Notes under the pieces: generated by a model
What the model was told of the DNA's origin: nothing
Databases searched by the model: none
Seen by the model: the letters and a program-made list of their open reading frames with translations, nothing else
Part shown: positions 13,981 to 26,720 of the stretch, one piece after another
How positions within the stretch are numbered: the stretch's first letter is position 1
Layout of the letters: every line of letters begins with the position of its first letter
Assembly (NCBI RefSeq): GCF_958450345.1
Contig: NC_088783.1
Location: forward strand, 105,581,302 to 105,645,301
Source: Calliphora vicina
Lineage: Eukaryota; Arthropoda; Insecta; Diptera; Calliphoridae
Length of the DNA stretch: 64,000 bases
Direction of reading: 5' to 3'
Translations under genes and position numbers: made by a program

Positions 13981-16900
13981 GTTTACATTTTATGCAGGCT
14001 TACGGTACAAGCAGAAATGCACTGTTAACTTTACGCTCTCAACATAACAAGAGACATAAGGTTGCTTAAAATGGTATTAAAATGTAAACTTAGTAGTTAA
14101 AATAGAGTAAAGGCTAATAAAAATGAATTAAATGATTAAAATTAAGAACTATGATGGAAACAATTAAATTTACCTCGAAATAAAAATGTTAATAACTTTT
14201 TGAGGAAAAACCAATATTAAAAAGTTAAAATTTTCAGTTTTCTTTAAAGATTTAATTAATAACTTTTAATAAATTATTAATCAACAATATTTTCTAATAA
14301 ATTGTTTTATAACATTTTTTTAAATTTCTTAAAGATTTCTTTCTTTATTTTTCTAGCTTTGTTAATTATTACTTTTGCTTATGAAAACCTCACGTTTTTT
14401 CAACTGCTGTTAGTTTTTATTTGTTTTATTGCTATATTTAGCTAGATAATAATAAATTATAGATAATTTTTTAATACCTTGATGTTTTCATTTTGCCCAG
14501 ATGAGTTTGTAAAGAAATCAAATAAACAAACAATGAAACTTTAAGTTTCAAATATCACGCAAATTAGCGATTAGAAACTAATAAAGACGTATTAAAATGA
14601 TAATAAACTAAAATATAAACAAAAAACTTAATAATAATAGAAAGGAAGTGATAAAATTGTATTGTACTATAAAAAACTCTAATTTCTCACCCACTTACAA
14701 TTTTAATCTATAGAACTGATTTTAGAAGATTTTTGTTAAAAAAAATTAATAAAATCTTAGAGAAAATTACAAAATTGCTTTCAACATTAAGAAAACTCAT
14801 AAGAAATGTACGAGAAACATTAAAATTTAAGACAGAAATACAAATTCCAATTTAAATACAAACATTTTAACTATTTTGAGACTTCATTGTTTACTATCAA
14901 CATTATATTCAGGTTTGTTATTGTATGTAATAGAATGAAAGGTCAACTTCACGTAGAGAATTTAACAATTGATCCAGGGTTGTAAAAAATGGTATGAAAA
15001 TGTAAACAAAATAGTTAAAACAAAGAGTAGGGTAATAATAACTAATTAAATGGTTAGGAATCAAAAATAAATTGATAAACTATAAAAAAGGGTTTTAAAT
15101 ACACCCAGGGTTGTAAAAAATGGTATGAAAATATAAACAAAGTAGTTAAAACAAAGAGAAGGGTAATAATAACTAATTAAATGGTTAGGTATCAAAAATA
15201 AATTGATTAACATAGAGAATTAACAAATAATTAGGTTCCATGGGCAGCAGCTCCTCAAGCAGCTCACTTGGATCCATTCAAATCTGATCCCATTGTAATA
15301 ATTACAAATATAACAAATTATAATGGGAGTTTTAAGCATTTTTCAATATATTATGGTTATGTCGCATTTTATTTAAAACCATTAAGTCAAAATAATTTTT
15401 CTAAAACTCTTCTGGCTTATAAACCCAAATAAATCTTCATATTTGGGATATAATTTTGTGGTTATGGAGCAATAAAAACGATTTTTAAAGATATTCTGAA
15501 GATTATCTTGTAATTTCTGGCAAACGTTTTAAATTATTACAAAGATTTATTTAAAATTTAAAAATAAACATTAGTAAAGATCGAAAAACATGAAAAATTA
15601 AAGCAGAAGTATAAATTTTAATGCCATTTTAAACATTTTTGTAAATTTTTTGAGATTATTAAGCATTTTCATGCAAAAAACTTATAGTTTTTACTTTTTA
15701 ATAACAAAATCCTATTTTTTTGTTGTTTTAGATGTTTGAACTGTTAACTTTACGCCGTAAAACAAACACAGGGTTGCAAAAATGGTATTAAAATGTAAAC
15801 AATCAATTAAATTACCAAAAATAAAAACTATGTTGTAAAAACAAACTTCTTTTATAACAGGAGTAAAAAAGAAACAGTTTCTTGCAAAAAATGTATAGTT
15901 TTAACTTTGTAATAACAAAATAACAATTTATACTATTTTAACTGCTAACTTCACGCCACACAACAAACACAGGGTTGCACAAATTGTATTAAAATGTAAA
16001 CAGAGTTATTTAAATAATGAATAGGGGTTTAAAATCAATTAAATTACCAAAAATAAGTACTAAGTTATAAAAACGAACTTTTTTTTATAAAAGGAGTAAA
16101 ACAGAAACATTTTCATGCAAAAAATTTATGGTTTTAACTTTGTAATAACAAAATAACAATTTGTCTTGTTTTTTTTTCTGTTTTAGCTGTTAACTTTACG
16201 CCACTCAACAAACACAGGGTTGCACAAATTGTATTAAAATGTAAACACAGTTGTTTAAATAAAGAGAGGGTTTAAATTCAACTAAATTACCAAAAATAAG
16301 AACCAAGTTAAAAAAACAAACTTATTTTATAACAGGAGTAAAAAAGAAGCAACATTTTGAGTGATTAATAAGAATTATAAAGATAATTTAAAGAAACTAT
16401 ATAACTAAACACATTTTATTAAAAAATTCTAAAAACAAAATTAATTGTAGAAGCTTTAGGAGCATTTCTAGATTTAAAAAACCTGTTTTATCTATAAATA
16501 TTCATTGCATTAGAAGAGTTTGATAATTATTGTACAAAACCTGATTCAAACAGTTTTATTTCCCAGTTTCAGAAATTCAGTGCGGTCCTGAAAGTTTAAA
16601 TAAATCGAATTCGTTCATTACCAATTGTAGAGTTAACACAAAAAATATGATATTGAAATTTTACTCCAAAAAAATAATCTTTTTTTGGTTGATTTTAAAT
16701 TAAAGGGCGGCATGAAAATAAAAAAAAAAATATTAACAAATTTTATAGTATTCATATTCATTATTAAAAACATATTGCACAAAAAAAAGCCGCTTAATTA
16801 TCAGTTTTTTCCCTCTCTTTTTACAAATAAGCAGTTTTTTATTTTTTTCAAATTTCACACTGACCTACAATTTTACAAACTTAAGCACTTTAAACAATTT

Positions 16901-18000
16901 ACACATGCATGTTTGGGAAAAAAAACAAAAAAGAAAATGATAACAGAAAAATATTAAACAAAAATTAAATTAAAAGCTTAACACAAAAACAATTTTTTGT
17001 TTGATAAAATTAAAAAAAAAATACCAAAAAGGGGGTTTAATATATTACACAATTTAAATGCCATAAATAATCTCTAATTACTTCATTCTTAAATTTAGAA
17101 AAAAATCACTATCGTATTTCTCTTTATATTTTTAACAAGTTTTGGTTTTTTTGTTTAAAAAATTATTAAATTTTTTGCACAATTTTTTTGCGTCTTAAAC
17201 AAATTCTGGTTTATTAATGATTCATTTGTTAATTTCAATACTATGCTGTTCTTAGAAAGTTGTTAATTTAAATTCGTTATTATAAATTGCTATTCAAAGA
17301 TGAAATTTTTATATTTTGCATGAAATGCAAATGTAAACAAACATGTGTTTTAGATACAAAATAAAAGTATAAATAAATTTATTATAAACAATTAAATAAC
17401 TGCAATAAAATAGCAAAACTGAAAGCTAATGCTAAAATATTTTAGCAAAATTGTAATATAAACAATAATGAAAAATGGCAAATGTAAACAAAATAAATTA
17501 AATATTATAAAAATGTACACAATAGAGGTTTTTTCAATAAAACTTTTTTGATATTTTCAAGATTTCAATAAAGACTTTGTTAAAAAATAAATTAATTTTT
17601 AAATAACTGTCTTAAGAAATTCGAAAGTGTTTTCTAACAAATAATTTATTTTTCATACCTTTGAATTGTTTGCTTATTTAAGTTTTATTTGATTATTTAT
17701 TAATTAAACCATTTAAGCACTTGAATTAGTATTATTTACAACCTTCTTAGGTGGCTTTAGCAGTTTATTTGCATTACATGCAACCCTGTTGTTTACATGA
17801 AAATGTACTGTTAACTTCACGCAGTTAACTTTACACGAGATTCCTGGGTTGCAAAAAATAGTATTAAAATGTAAACACAGTAGTTACAATTAGGACAAGA
17901 AAAATAAAATCAATTAAATGATTAAAGTTATAAAAAATACTTATTTAAGCACAGATTTGGGAAATAAACATTATTTTGAATAAATAACAGGTTAAATATT
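13981..18000. repeat. Dispersed/tandem repeat with TGTTAACTTTACGC and GGGTTGCAAAAA landmarks
   Basis: The pair of words TGTTAACTTTACGC (or CTTCACG variants) and, 20-50 bp later, AGGGTTGCAAAAATGGTATT then AAAATGTAAAC recurs near 14023, 14943, 15739, 15945, 16188 and 17807. The three copies at 15739-16330 form a tandem trimer with a period of about 205-245 bp. A partial version (GGGTTGTAAAAAATGG onward) is tandemly doubled at about 14980 and 15110. Sequence between the copies is ordinary AT-rich DNA. The 90-aa open frame at 16685-16957 is Lys/Phe/Ile-rich and not called. Confidence 0.65.
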
Positions 18001-20150
18001 AATTTTCCACTCATTTTTTTCAAATTATTTTACATGATTTGTTAAAAAATACTGACTTATAATCCCTTTATTATTCTATAACCTGATTAAGCTGTTTTTT
18101 TTCTTCTAAAAACTTCAATAATTTGTAATGTAATGTTAAACAAAAATTCAAACACCTCAAACAAAACTACACATGCAATCAAAAAAATCGAAAAAAATAT
18201 TGGTCACGAATTGCTATTGTTTAGAAATAACAAAAAATACAACTTAAATGTAATAAATGTAACCAACAAATTGAGGCAGGGGAAAGAGCATAACAGATAA
18301 TACAAAAAAAACTAAAAAATTAGTTATAATAAGTAGAGTAAATGGTTTTCAAAAAAATTTAAAAGTAGGTCTGAGAAGTAACAATAGCAAAAATAACCTC
18401 CACAAACAAATTACCCACAAAATTATGTACAAAACAAAAAATAAAATAGTTTTGTAAATGAAAAAAAAACTTTTCAATAAATTTTGTTGAGTATTAAGTT
18501 ATTACGTTTTTAATAAATGTTTAATAATGATGTGTTTATTTTTACTTTTGTTTTTTAAATTACAAACGTATTTCGTATTATTCAATTGAATACAAATGTC
18601 TTAAATAATTCTTATCTAATCATTAATAAATTGATTGCAAAAAAAAAGAAAAATTAATGGGAATTAATAACAATATTTAATGAATTTTTATAAACAATAA
18701 AAAAAATTAATAAGAAACACTTAACAAAATATTTAGAGTTTAAAGGAATATTAAAAAAATTCTTAAAACGATACAAAAATATATACTTTTTTAATCTTTA
18801 ATGAAATCCCCTTTAAATATACCTTTATACTAAACTAGTGTACATTTTAATAAACTTTTATAAATCCCCTTAATCCTTTTTGATAATATTCCCCAAATTC
18901 TTTAAAAATAACCCACTGTTTTCCTTTATGCATCCACTGTATCTTATTTGTGGTTTTGTTTTGTTTTGCTTTAAATTTTACAGCTATCTCCCTCTCTTAC
19001 ACACCATTCATTCCTCTCTCATTGATAGTTGCTCTACCTTGATTAACAACCATTTTTTTATCATTATTAAAGCCAACAACAACAACTGGAGAAGAAGAAA
19101 AAACTGTTAAGAAAAACAAAACAAAGAACAACGTGCAGTAATGTATACAGAGAAAAGGTAAATAATAACGTAAAGAAAATAATAAACATGAGTAACTAAA
19201 ACAACAATAACAACCAAAAAAAAAGTTGTTTTCTTCTAAAGATGTTGTTATTTGTATTCGTATGTACACTCCATGAATAACTTGTTGTTGCTGTAAAATT
19301 TTCGTTAATCAATCACTGGAGAAGGTTAAATTTTTGTTGAAGCTGATAAAAAAAAACAAACCTAACGAACTTAAACCCAAATAAATACAGAAATAAAATA
19401 TCCAAGAAAAAGAAACCATACATGTAATTCAACCTTTCCAATATGGCCGTTTATGACAGCTACATTTGACGTAAATAATTATCACAAATTTTAAAAGGAG
19501 ATTAGAATAGATTTTTGTTTTTCTTTATTATTTTGGAGAAAATAAATGTCTTACAAACATAGAAATTTCTTTAGAAATAAAACAAGTGATAGATGAATGG
19601 CTGGATATTAGAGTGAAGATGTCTTTATGTTATTGACAAATAGAGTAGATAAGTTTACAAATGACAAAACAAAGATCAAATGACAGTTAATGACAAATGT
19701 GACGATTATTAATGATTTGTAGCAAAATAAATAAAGAAATAAGTTGTACATAAAATAAACAATATTATATTAAACATTTTTTATAAACCATAATTTAGTT
19801 AACTTTTTAGTTGAAGAATTTCTAAGGATTTTTAATATTTATTTATAGTATAAATAGTTGCCTGACAATTTAAATGTTTTTCAAACGTAAACACTTTTCT
19901 AAATATCCCCTCTCCAAATATATTAAGTGCATATTCTGTCATGAGATTTCAATTTGATAGTTTGAAGGTTTTCTATTTTACATAAAACTCCCAATTGGAT
20001 TTAAAAGTTACAGTTAAGCTCCATATTAAACATGATTTGGTTGGGTTTTTTTAAATCCATTTGTAGGTCTGTTCCAGTACTAGTGAAATTTACAGATTTT
20101 AATCAGAAAAACATTAAAATTGAGTACGACAACAATTTTCTGTACTGGCA
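18001..20150. other. AT-rich non-coding stretch
   Basis: No gene was recognised. The overlapping 76-aa (+) and 90-aa (-) frames at 18880-19269 arise from low-complexity A/T and CTCTC/AACAACAAC tracts and have no conserved feature. Confidence 0.45.
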
Positions 20151-20462
20151 CAAAGTTTGTGTTAGCTAAGAGGAGTCATATAGACTGTGGAATGTAATCC
20201 TCTATGGAATGTAATCGACAGGTCTAACTCTACCTTTTTAGTATAATCCTCTACCGTTTATCGAATTATGTTGAAGGCATTCCCATTTATTCCCGATAAA
20301 ACTAAAAATCTGATTTGAATATGCTATACTAGGAGGAGGAGATTTTTAGAATGGGGAATGTAATCCTCTATACGATTCTAGTAAGGTTTAATCTTCCATG
20401 CCACGAATTTACAACTTATATGGGTTGAGACGTTTCAAGCGACAAGTCAAAAGAATGTAATC

Positions 20463-20870
20463 TCCCCCGAATGACATCCATATCTGAAAAATCTATTGGA
20501 ATATCCTATTCCACGGCTCTAGTACTTGCAGAAAATGGATTCATTTGGGGGTCAAAATAATGCAATCCCCCCGACTGACATCCATATCTGAAAAAAACTG
20601 GCAAAACTATTGGAATATCCTATTCCACGGCTCTAGAAGTTGCATAAAATCGATTCATTTGGGGGTCAATCCCCCCCCCCGACTGACATCCATATCTGAA
20701 AAAACTGGCAAAACTATTGGAATATCCTATTCCACGGCTTAAGTGGTTGCAGAATATCGATTCATTTGGGGGTCAAAATCATCCGTATCTGAAAAAAATG
20801 GCAAAACTATTGGAATATCCTATTTCACGACGCTAGTGGTTGCAGAAAATCGATTAATTTTTTCCATAAT
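20463..20870 (+). repeat. Four tandem copies of a ~105-bp unit
   Basis: The unit begins near GACATCCATATCTGAAAAA (20473, 20577, 20685 and a variant at about 20778) and continues through ATTGGAATATCCTATTCCAC and GATTCATTTGGGGGTCAA. It ends in a C-run that reaches 10 residues near 20671. A decayed fifth copy is visible at about 21127-21200. The surrounding 20151-21390 is less AT-rich than its neighbours and has related words (AATGTAATCCTCTA repeated at 20190-20380), suggesting an old mobile-element remnant. The open frames at 20545-21000 simply read through the repeat. Confidence 0.7.
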
Positions 20871-21438
20871 CTTGAGATTCCCGAAACAAGACGTAGCAAT
20901 ACAAACCGCGATAAGACCGAAACGCATTCATTGCAGGAATAAACATTTTTATTCTCCCAATAAATCAGCTAGACCTAAAAAATTCTCTTTCTTATTGTGA
21001 GCAATTCAGTATAATACTTTGGAAGAAAGTTTAGCTTGTTCTTACTGTCAAGTTCTGAAACTGATCATGAAAATCCAACTATTTTGGCTTTGTCTAATAC
21101 TCTTGTGATTCCCGAGACAAATTAAAAGGCCCCTTCGACTGACATCCATTTCTGACTGTTAGAATCTCCTATTCCATGGCTGTAGAACTCGCAATCATGC
21201 ATTTTCTGAGAAAATTCGTAGGAATACAAGCCTCGTTAAGAACGTAGTATTAGATTTTAAAGAAAAACTTGTCTGATTTCTTGTCATCAGATAATAGATT
21301 CAAGTTTTCTATTACGAGACTGTGTTGAAACCAAAATTTCAAGAAAATGTTAAAAGAACCCATACGATTTCGGTTAAAACTTCCTAATTGTGAATAATTT
21401 ATCTTAAAATCTAAATTTTAACTTAAATTTAAACTTCC

Positions 21439-21444
21439 ACTTAC
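21439..21444 (-). other. 5' splice donor GTAAGT
   Basis: On the minus strand the serine-rich frame reads ...CAT CAT TCG G followed by GTAAGT, a consensus donor. After it the frame degenerates into Lys/Phe codons typical of AT-rich intron before a stop. The intron is phase 1. No acceptor or downstream exon was recognised between here and position 1. Confidence 0.75.
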
Positions 21445-23872
21445 CCGAATGATGTCCAGCATCATCGTCATCATCATCATCCAGCTGATGGTGATGATGA
21501 TGATTGTGTTCGTGTTGCGACTGCTCCTTATCCGAGGGACTACTACAGCTACTATCAATATTACGTATAGTACCCTCTCCCATCGACGAGGCATTCGAAT
21601 TATCCTGTATCAGCGTATCCGTAGCCGAACAATTCTCCTCATTAGCCGCGGCCATAACATCGATTATCTTAAAACGTTCGCGTATCAATTCCGTACACTT
21701 TTCGGCGCGAAAATACGAATCCAATTCATCCACCGCCAAAGGGCACACATCATATTGCATATAGAAATCTTTGCCCCAACTGCCGCTACAGAAGGCCGAG
21801 CCGGCAGTGCCGGAATTAATGCTGCCATTGGTGCCCTGCATTTGCTGTTGATGTTGCGAAGCTATGGACTTTAGAAGCGAATTGCTGCGCGACAATTTGG
21901 TTGAATGAGCGCGACGTATGAATGACAGTGATTTCTTGGCGGGTGAAGTTATTTGATGGGGATGTGGTGGATAGTTTTTGGGATTGTTGGCGGGCGGTGA
22001 GGTCAGCGAATTGTCCGAGGAAGACGACATAGAATTGGTTAGTTTTGGTGTGGATTTCAGCAGAAACAAGTTCTTGGGTGGAAAAGCTGTTGTTATAATG
22101 GTATTAACCGCGTTTGATTTGGCATTTTTTGCAGTATCACGATTCAAATGACACGCCTGACTGCCACCAAATTTACGATTCAATGAGGCTGAAGTTTCCA
22201 GGGGCGATTTTTTAGTTTTTGCTGAATTATTTTGTGTGTGAGAACCGGTGGACGACGAAGCGGCGTGATCTAATGCTTCACCTTGTTTTAAAGCAACTGA
22301 GGGCGATAGATTTTGCGGCAAAGTTTTCGATTTTATTCGCAAAACACAAGGTGTAGAGGTAACAATATTGGTGCCCTGCGTTGTTTTTGTAATGTTTGTG
22401 GTGGTGGTTGTATGGGTAGTTTGTTTGGTATGGGTAGACGACGAAGTTGAAGCTTTTATTTTGGCGACATTGATTAGATTTTGCTCAGAGCTTTGTAGAT
22501 GTTTAGACGCCATAGAGGTAGACGACGACGACAACGACGATGAGGGTACTGATAAGATGTTCGTACGCGAGCGTGATTTCATCATTTTAATGGGTGTCGA
22601 TGTATTGGTCTGCATGCGACTTATCTCTGAATCATCGTCATCATCGTATTCATTATTGCAATTTTGTATTGGTGTTGCTGGCGTTGTTGGTGTTGACTTA
22701 AGAGCCGAGTTATGGCTGTTGTCTCTCATTTTTACAGGGGTTTGTTTGGTATTGGTTTTATGGTTTGTTTGAGAGCCACTATTATTACGTGTGCTATGAA
22801 TTGATGACGTTGTATTGGAGCTGGGGGTTACCACTATATCATTTTCCTCATTGAATTGGGTTCGCGGAGCCGGGGAAGACCATTTGTTGTTGGAGGAGTT
22901 AGAGCTCTTATAAGAACTAGAGGATTTACGGGCCTCTGTGGTGGCCAATTGTTCAGATATGGCGGAACCCAAAGAGCTTCGAGGAGAATTGCTGTCATCC
23001 AGACCATTAAGCACTATGCCATAGCGTTTAGTGCGTGCTGTAGATTGAGACTGGGCTCTTTGTTTGGCTATGGGTGTGGAATGATTGTTAGATGTGGTTT
23101 GTAGCAGAGATTTATTGCTTATGGAACTCAAACGATTGGTGGATGTGGTCTTTGCCGAACTTAAAGAAGTCTTGCTAGTTCTTTTGGTGCTGCTTAAAGA
23201 TGAGCTGGAAGAAGTGGTTTCTTTTAAAGGTGTATTGAGAGGAGACGTTTTGGTGCTTTTATTTTTATGCATGGCTATAATAAATTCTGCTGCATCACTG
23301 TCCTCATCCAAATCGGCAGACATGTCATCAGTGACTCCCGTTAAACTCCAGTTGAAACCACAAGGAGGAGCCATTTTCTTAGAACTCTTGGAACTGCCAC
23401 TTCTATAGCCCGAAGAAGCGTTAGAGGAGTTGGAAGATGTGGTGCTAAAACCCAAAGTACTATTGGCTCTTTCAAACAATAAAGTGGTTACCTTTACCGA
23501 GGTGGTGGCACTTCTAGGAGAGCCCGAATTCTGTTTAATATTAAGGGGTTTCAAAATGGTAGAAGAGGATTTCTTTAAACTGATATTGCTAGAATTTTTA
23601 AAATCCTTGCTACTAGTAGAATGACTAGCTAAACTGGACAAACTACCGCTATTGGAGCTTTTATCAACTTCGTCGTTTTGTTGGGCGGAATTTGAGGAAG
23701 TTTCTGGTTCGTCGTCCTCTATAACTAAGGGCACATAAAATGTAGACCTTCTACGTTGCTGTTTCTCCTCCGATGATGCTGATGAAGTTATGGTGATGGG
23801 AGTAGAGGGTGTAACAGAAGACAAAGAGGTATTGGAACGATTTAAAGATAAAGTATCCAAAGACTGCAACAT
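21445..23872 (-). CDS. First coding exon of an unidentified serine/threonine-rich protein (partial)
   Basis: I do not recognise this protein. The exon encodes about 809 residues, starting at an ATG preceded by AAAAGAAA (a good fly start context) and ending at the GTAAGT donor at 21444. Most of it is disordered Ser/Thr/Asn-rich sequence. Three stretches look constrained: FYVPLVIEDDE (about residues 45-55); GFNWSLTGV plus an acidic stretch and AAEFIIAMHK (about 172-205); and a segment with FYMQYDVCPLAVDELDSYF and RERFKIIDVMAA (about 693-745). Near the exon end are a His run and a seven-Asp run. No signal peptide or membrane segment is evident, so a cytoplasmic scaffold or regulator is possible but unproven. 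An uninterrupted frame of this length and relatively high GC in this AT-rich region strongly support coding. Plus-strand frames overlapping it are shadows. The rest of the gene should lie to the left, probably outside the window. Confidence 0.85.
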
Positions 23873-24564
23873 TTTCTTTTAGTTTGAATTTTTAACGTTA
23901 GTTATGAAAAAAAATGCCACATATTTTTAAAATTTCAATTAAAATTTTTGCAAAACACAAATTTACTAATAGTTAAATTTTAGATTTTATATGATTATAA
24001 TTTAGGGTAATATATGGCAACACTTTTTGGTTTAGTTAAGTTAACTTCACTTATTATAAAAAAGTATTTTAAGAAATTACTTTTTATTAACAATTAATTC
24101 TAATTTCTGGAAACAATTTTGTTTTTATGGCCACTTTTCACTAAATTTTTTATGAATTAACTTATTTACTTATTAATTGTAAATATATATTTTCTTTGCT
24201 CTCTCGTTTACTGCTGTTTCCATAAAATTCTTTTACACTTTACAAATAAAAACTTTAAGATGCTCCCATCCACACTGTGTATCCAAAATGAAAAACTGGC
24301 TGTGCAACTTATTTAAACCACTAAATTTTGTAGCTGCCTTGTTTTAGTTTTACTAAATATTTTTTTTTATTTTCCTTTAAATCATTTTATATATTAAAAT
24401 TCCAATTGACCTTTTTGTATTTAAATTTTATTTCCTTTCTAAAATATGTATCGTTTAATTATGTATGTACTTTCAATATTGTTTGTATTTAAATTTTATT
24501 TATTTTATCACTTCACTCGCTTTATCGTTTTTATCAAAACTTCTCTTTATGAACAACCGCACTC
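23873..24564 (-). other. Presumed 5' UTR of the serine-rich gene
   Basis: This AT-rich stretch lies between the ATG at 23872 and a candidate initiator at about 24568. It would be a leader of about 695 nt if unspliced. No coding signal of its own; a 67-aa plus-strand frame at 24446-24649 is not credible. Confidence 0.35.
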
Positions 24565-24690
24565 AACTGAAAACGCAATTCAAATTGCGCCACTACTTCA
24601 CTCAATTCTTATAGTAATTTTGAGCAATGAGTTAAAGAGTAGTCAATAAGAAGAGTCATAGAGAGAGAAGGAGAGTAAATTGTGTTTTTT
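24565..24690 (-). promoter_or_regulatory. Candidate promoter: initiator TCAGTT with upstream GAGA tract
   Basis: On the minus strand TCAGTT (24570-24565, A at 24568) matches the insect initiator consensus TCAKTY. About 85-120 bp upstream is a CTCTCC/CTCTCTCT tract (24652-24678), resembling a GAGA-factor site. No TATA box was seen at the expected distance. The placement is inferred; a 5'-UTR intron could put the true start elsewhere. Confidence 0.3.
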
Positions 24691-25529
24691 TTTAAGATCA
24701 TTGAGTTAACTGGAGTGTGTGTTTAGGGGAAACGTGTTGCCAGATGTGTGATTAAATGGGATTTATGTGGAAGTTTTTATAATATTTGAGATATTTTGAA
24801 AATTTTAAACAATTTTTAAATAAAATTTGTATTGAAAATTATTCAGAATTGCGTTTTAAGTTACAAGGCTTAAAAACATCAATAATATGAAAAATTCAGG
24901 CGCCTTGCTTTTGAAGTATTCTTTCCATAAGATCAAGAAATATGGGGAATCGTACTTATATCCATATGATCCCGAAAGTCAATAGATGCAGGGATATTTA
25001 AAAAAGAAGCTAGTGTTGCTTCAGACTTCTTTATCTAATAACGTTAAAGGCGGCAAACAAAACATGTTAGCTCCAGAAGAAATTGGTAGTATGATTCTTC
25101 TGAAAACCTGAACATTACACTGAGTCTTTGGAGAAGCGAAGAAAGTCCAAACGGAATAATATGCAACCAGTTCGTTGTAGATATTTTCAACTATTTTTCC
25201 ACCTCAACAATTTTATTTCCCCTTCATAGGTTAGCTAAACTTATGAAGTTTTCTGTGATTCATCGAAATATCCTAACATGTCGCCATGGTTTTAAAACGA
25301 ACCAAATTTTACAAAGCAAATGATAGTCTGATTCAACCCCGTATTTCATTGATATTTTAGAGCAGTGAAGAACGGCCAATCCATAATTATAATTGCAGAC
25401 CTAACAACTCTTTGTAATTTCCTCACATTTAAAGTTAATTACAAGGTCAATCTTTTACAAAACTTAAGTCTTAAAACATCGAACTGATAAATTATCGGTC
25501 ATGGGCTTATTTGTAACCCAATGACTTCT
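24691..25529. other. Non-coding stretch with possible mobile-element debris
   Basis: From about 24890 the base composition becomes less AT-rich and resembles decayed element sequence, but no domain could be read. It may be the displaced 5' part of the adjacent mariner. Confidence 0.3.
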
Positions 25530-26720
25530 TTGGATTTGCGAGGTCTTTGGAACACAAGTGGTGATTTTGATACGAACGATAAAGATCGCCATGGTTACCC
25601 AAAACAGTTCGAAGAACAAGAATAGGAGGCATTACTCTATGAAGATTGTTGTAAAACTCAACAAGAGCTTGCTAAATCATTGGGAGCTACAATAAGCAGC
25701 AATTTCAAACATTTGCGAGCAGCAGGATTCATCCAAAAGCAGTAAAATTGGGTACCATGCGAATTGAAGCTGAAATACCCTGAAAGACGATTTTTTTATG
25801 TCTTAAATGCTGCTGAAAGAAAATCATTTTTGCACCGAATCATGATAAATCATAGCAATTTCAAAACGTTTACGAGCAACAGGATTCATCCAAAAGCCGG
25901 GAAATTGGGTACCATACGAATTGAAGCAGAGAGACCTTTGAATGTCTGAAATGCTGCTTGAACGCTTTAAAAGAAAATAATTTTTGCACTGAAACTTTAT
26001 TAGTGATGAAAAATGGATCCATTACGGTAACCCGAAGCATAAGAGATCGTATATGAAGCCTGGCCAACCAGCCGAATCGACACCAAAGCCAAACATCCAT
26101 GGCGCTTATGTAATTATCTGTATTTGGTAGGAGAAAAAGGGTCCTATCCTATTATGAGCTGCTGAAATCAGACCAGACCATCACACTTCAACTGATTCGT
26201 TTGAAGCGAGCCGAAAAACGACCAGAATATGCGGCCAGACATGAAACCGTAATACTCCATCATGACAACGCTCGGCCACATGTTGCAAAACCAGTTAAAA
26301 AGTATTTAGAATGAAGTGGTTGGGAAGTTTTACCTCTTCATGGTCCAGACCTGGCCCGGTCCGACTTCTATTTGCTTCGATCGAAGCAGAAAGCTCTCTC
26401 TGGGATACCCTTCACTTTGGAGCAGAGTATTCGAAATTGGCTTGATTCCAATTTCTGTTAAAACTATTTATGAAGAAGTGGTTGGGAAGATTTGCCTCAT
26501 TCACACCTCAAGACCTAATATTTGTTTCGATCGATGCAGAATGCTTTCTCTGGGATACGTTTCGCTTCAGAACAGAGTATCCAAAATTGATTTGATTCAT
26601 TCTTGGCCTCAAAAGATGAGCAGTTCTTTTGACTCGGAATCCATATGTTGCCAGAAAGATGCGAAAAGGTCATAGCTAACAATGGCCAATATTTTAATAA
26701 GGAGTTACCTGACTCTTGAT
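25530..26720 (+). pseudogene. Mariner-family transposase relic (D,D34D type), internally duplicated
   Basis: Conceptual translation across frames shows successive mariner transposase blocks: SGDFDTNDKDRHGYPKQFE (about 25560), TQQELAKSLGATISSNFK (about 25660), the NWVPCELK block (about 25750), SDEKWIHYGNPKHKRSYMKP with the first catalytic-type Asp (about 26003), PAESTPKPNIHG, then HHDNARPHVAKPVKKYL with the second Asp (about 26265), and SDFYLLRSK with the third Asp region (about 26350). The frame is broken by many stops and shifts. Two internal segments are tandemly doubled: about 25698/25854 (period 156 bp) and 26313/26475 (period 162 bp). The N-terminal helix-turn-helix part and the terminal inverted repeats were not found. 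It cannot encode an active transposase. Confidence 0.85.

Noticed and set aside
16685..16957. 90-aa plus-strand frame
   Set aside because: Lys/Phe/Ile-rich low-complexity sequence within AT-rich repeat territory.
20545..21000. 65-aa and 85-aa frames with repeated peptide words (LTSISEK)
   Set aside because: They only read through the ~105-bp tandem repeat; the frame breaks where the unit length changes.
21449..23624. Plus-strand frames of 64-141 aa over the serine-rich exon
   Set aside because: Antisense shadows of Ser/Thr/Asp/His codon runs in the real minus-strand exon.
24446..24649. 67-aa plus-strand frame
   Set aside because: Hydrophobic A/T-driven frame antisense to the presumed promoter and leader of the serine-rich gene.
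26316..26675. 119-aa plus-strand frame as a gene
   Set aside because: It runs through the duplicated 3' part of the mariner relic in the wrong frame for most of its length.
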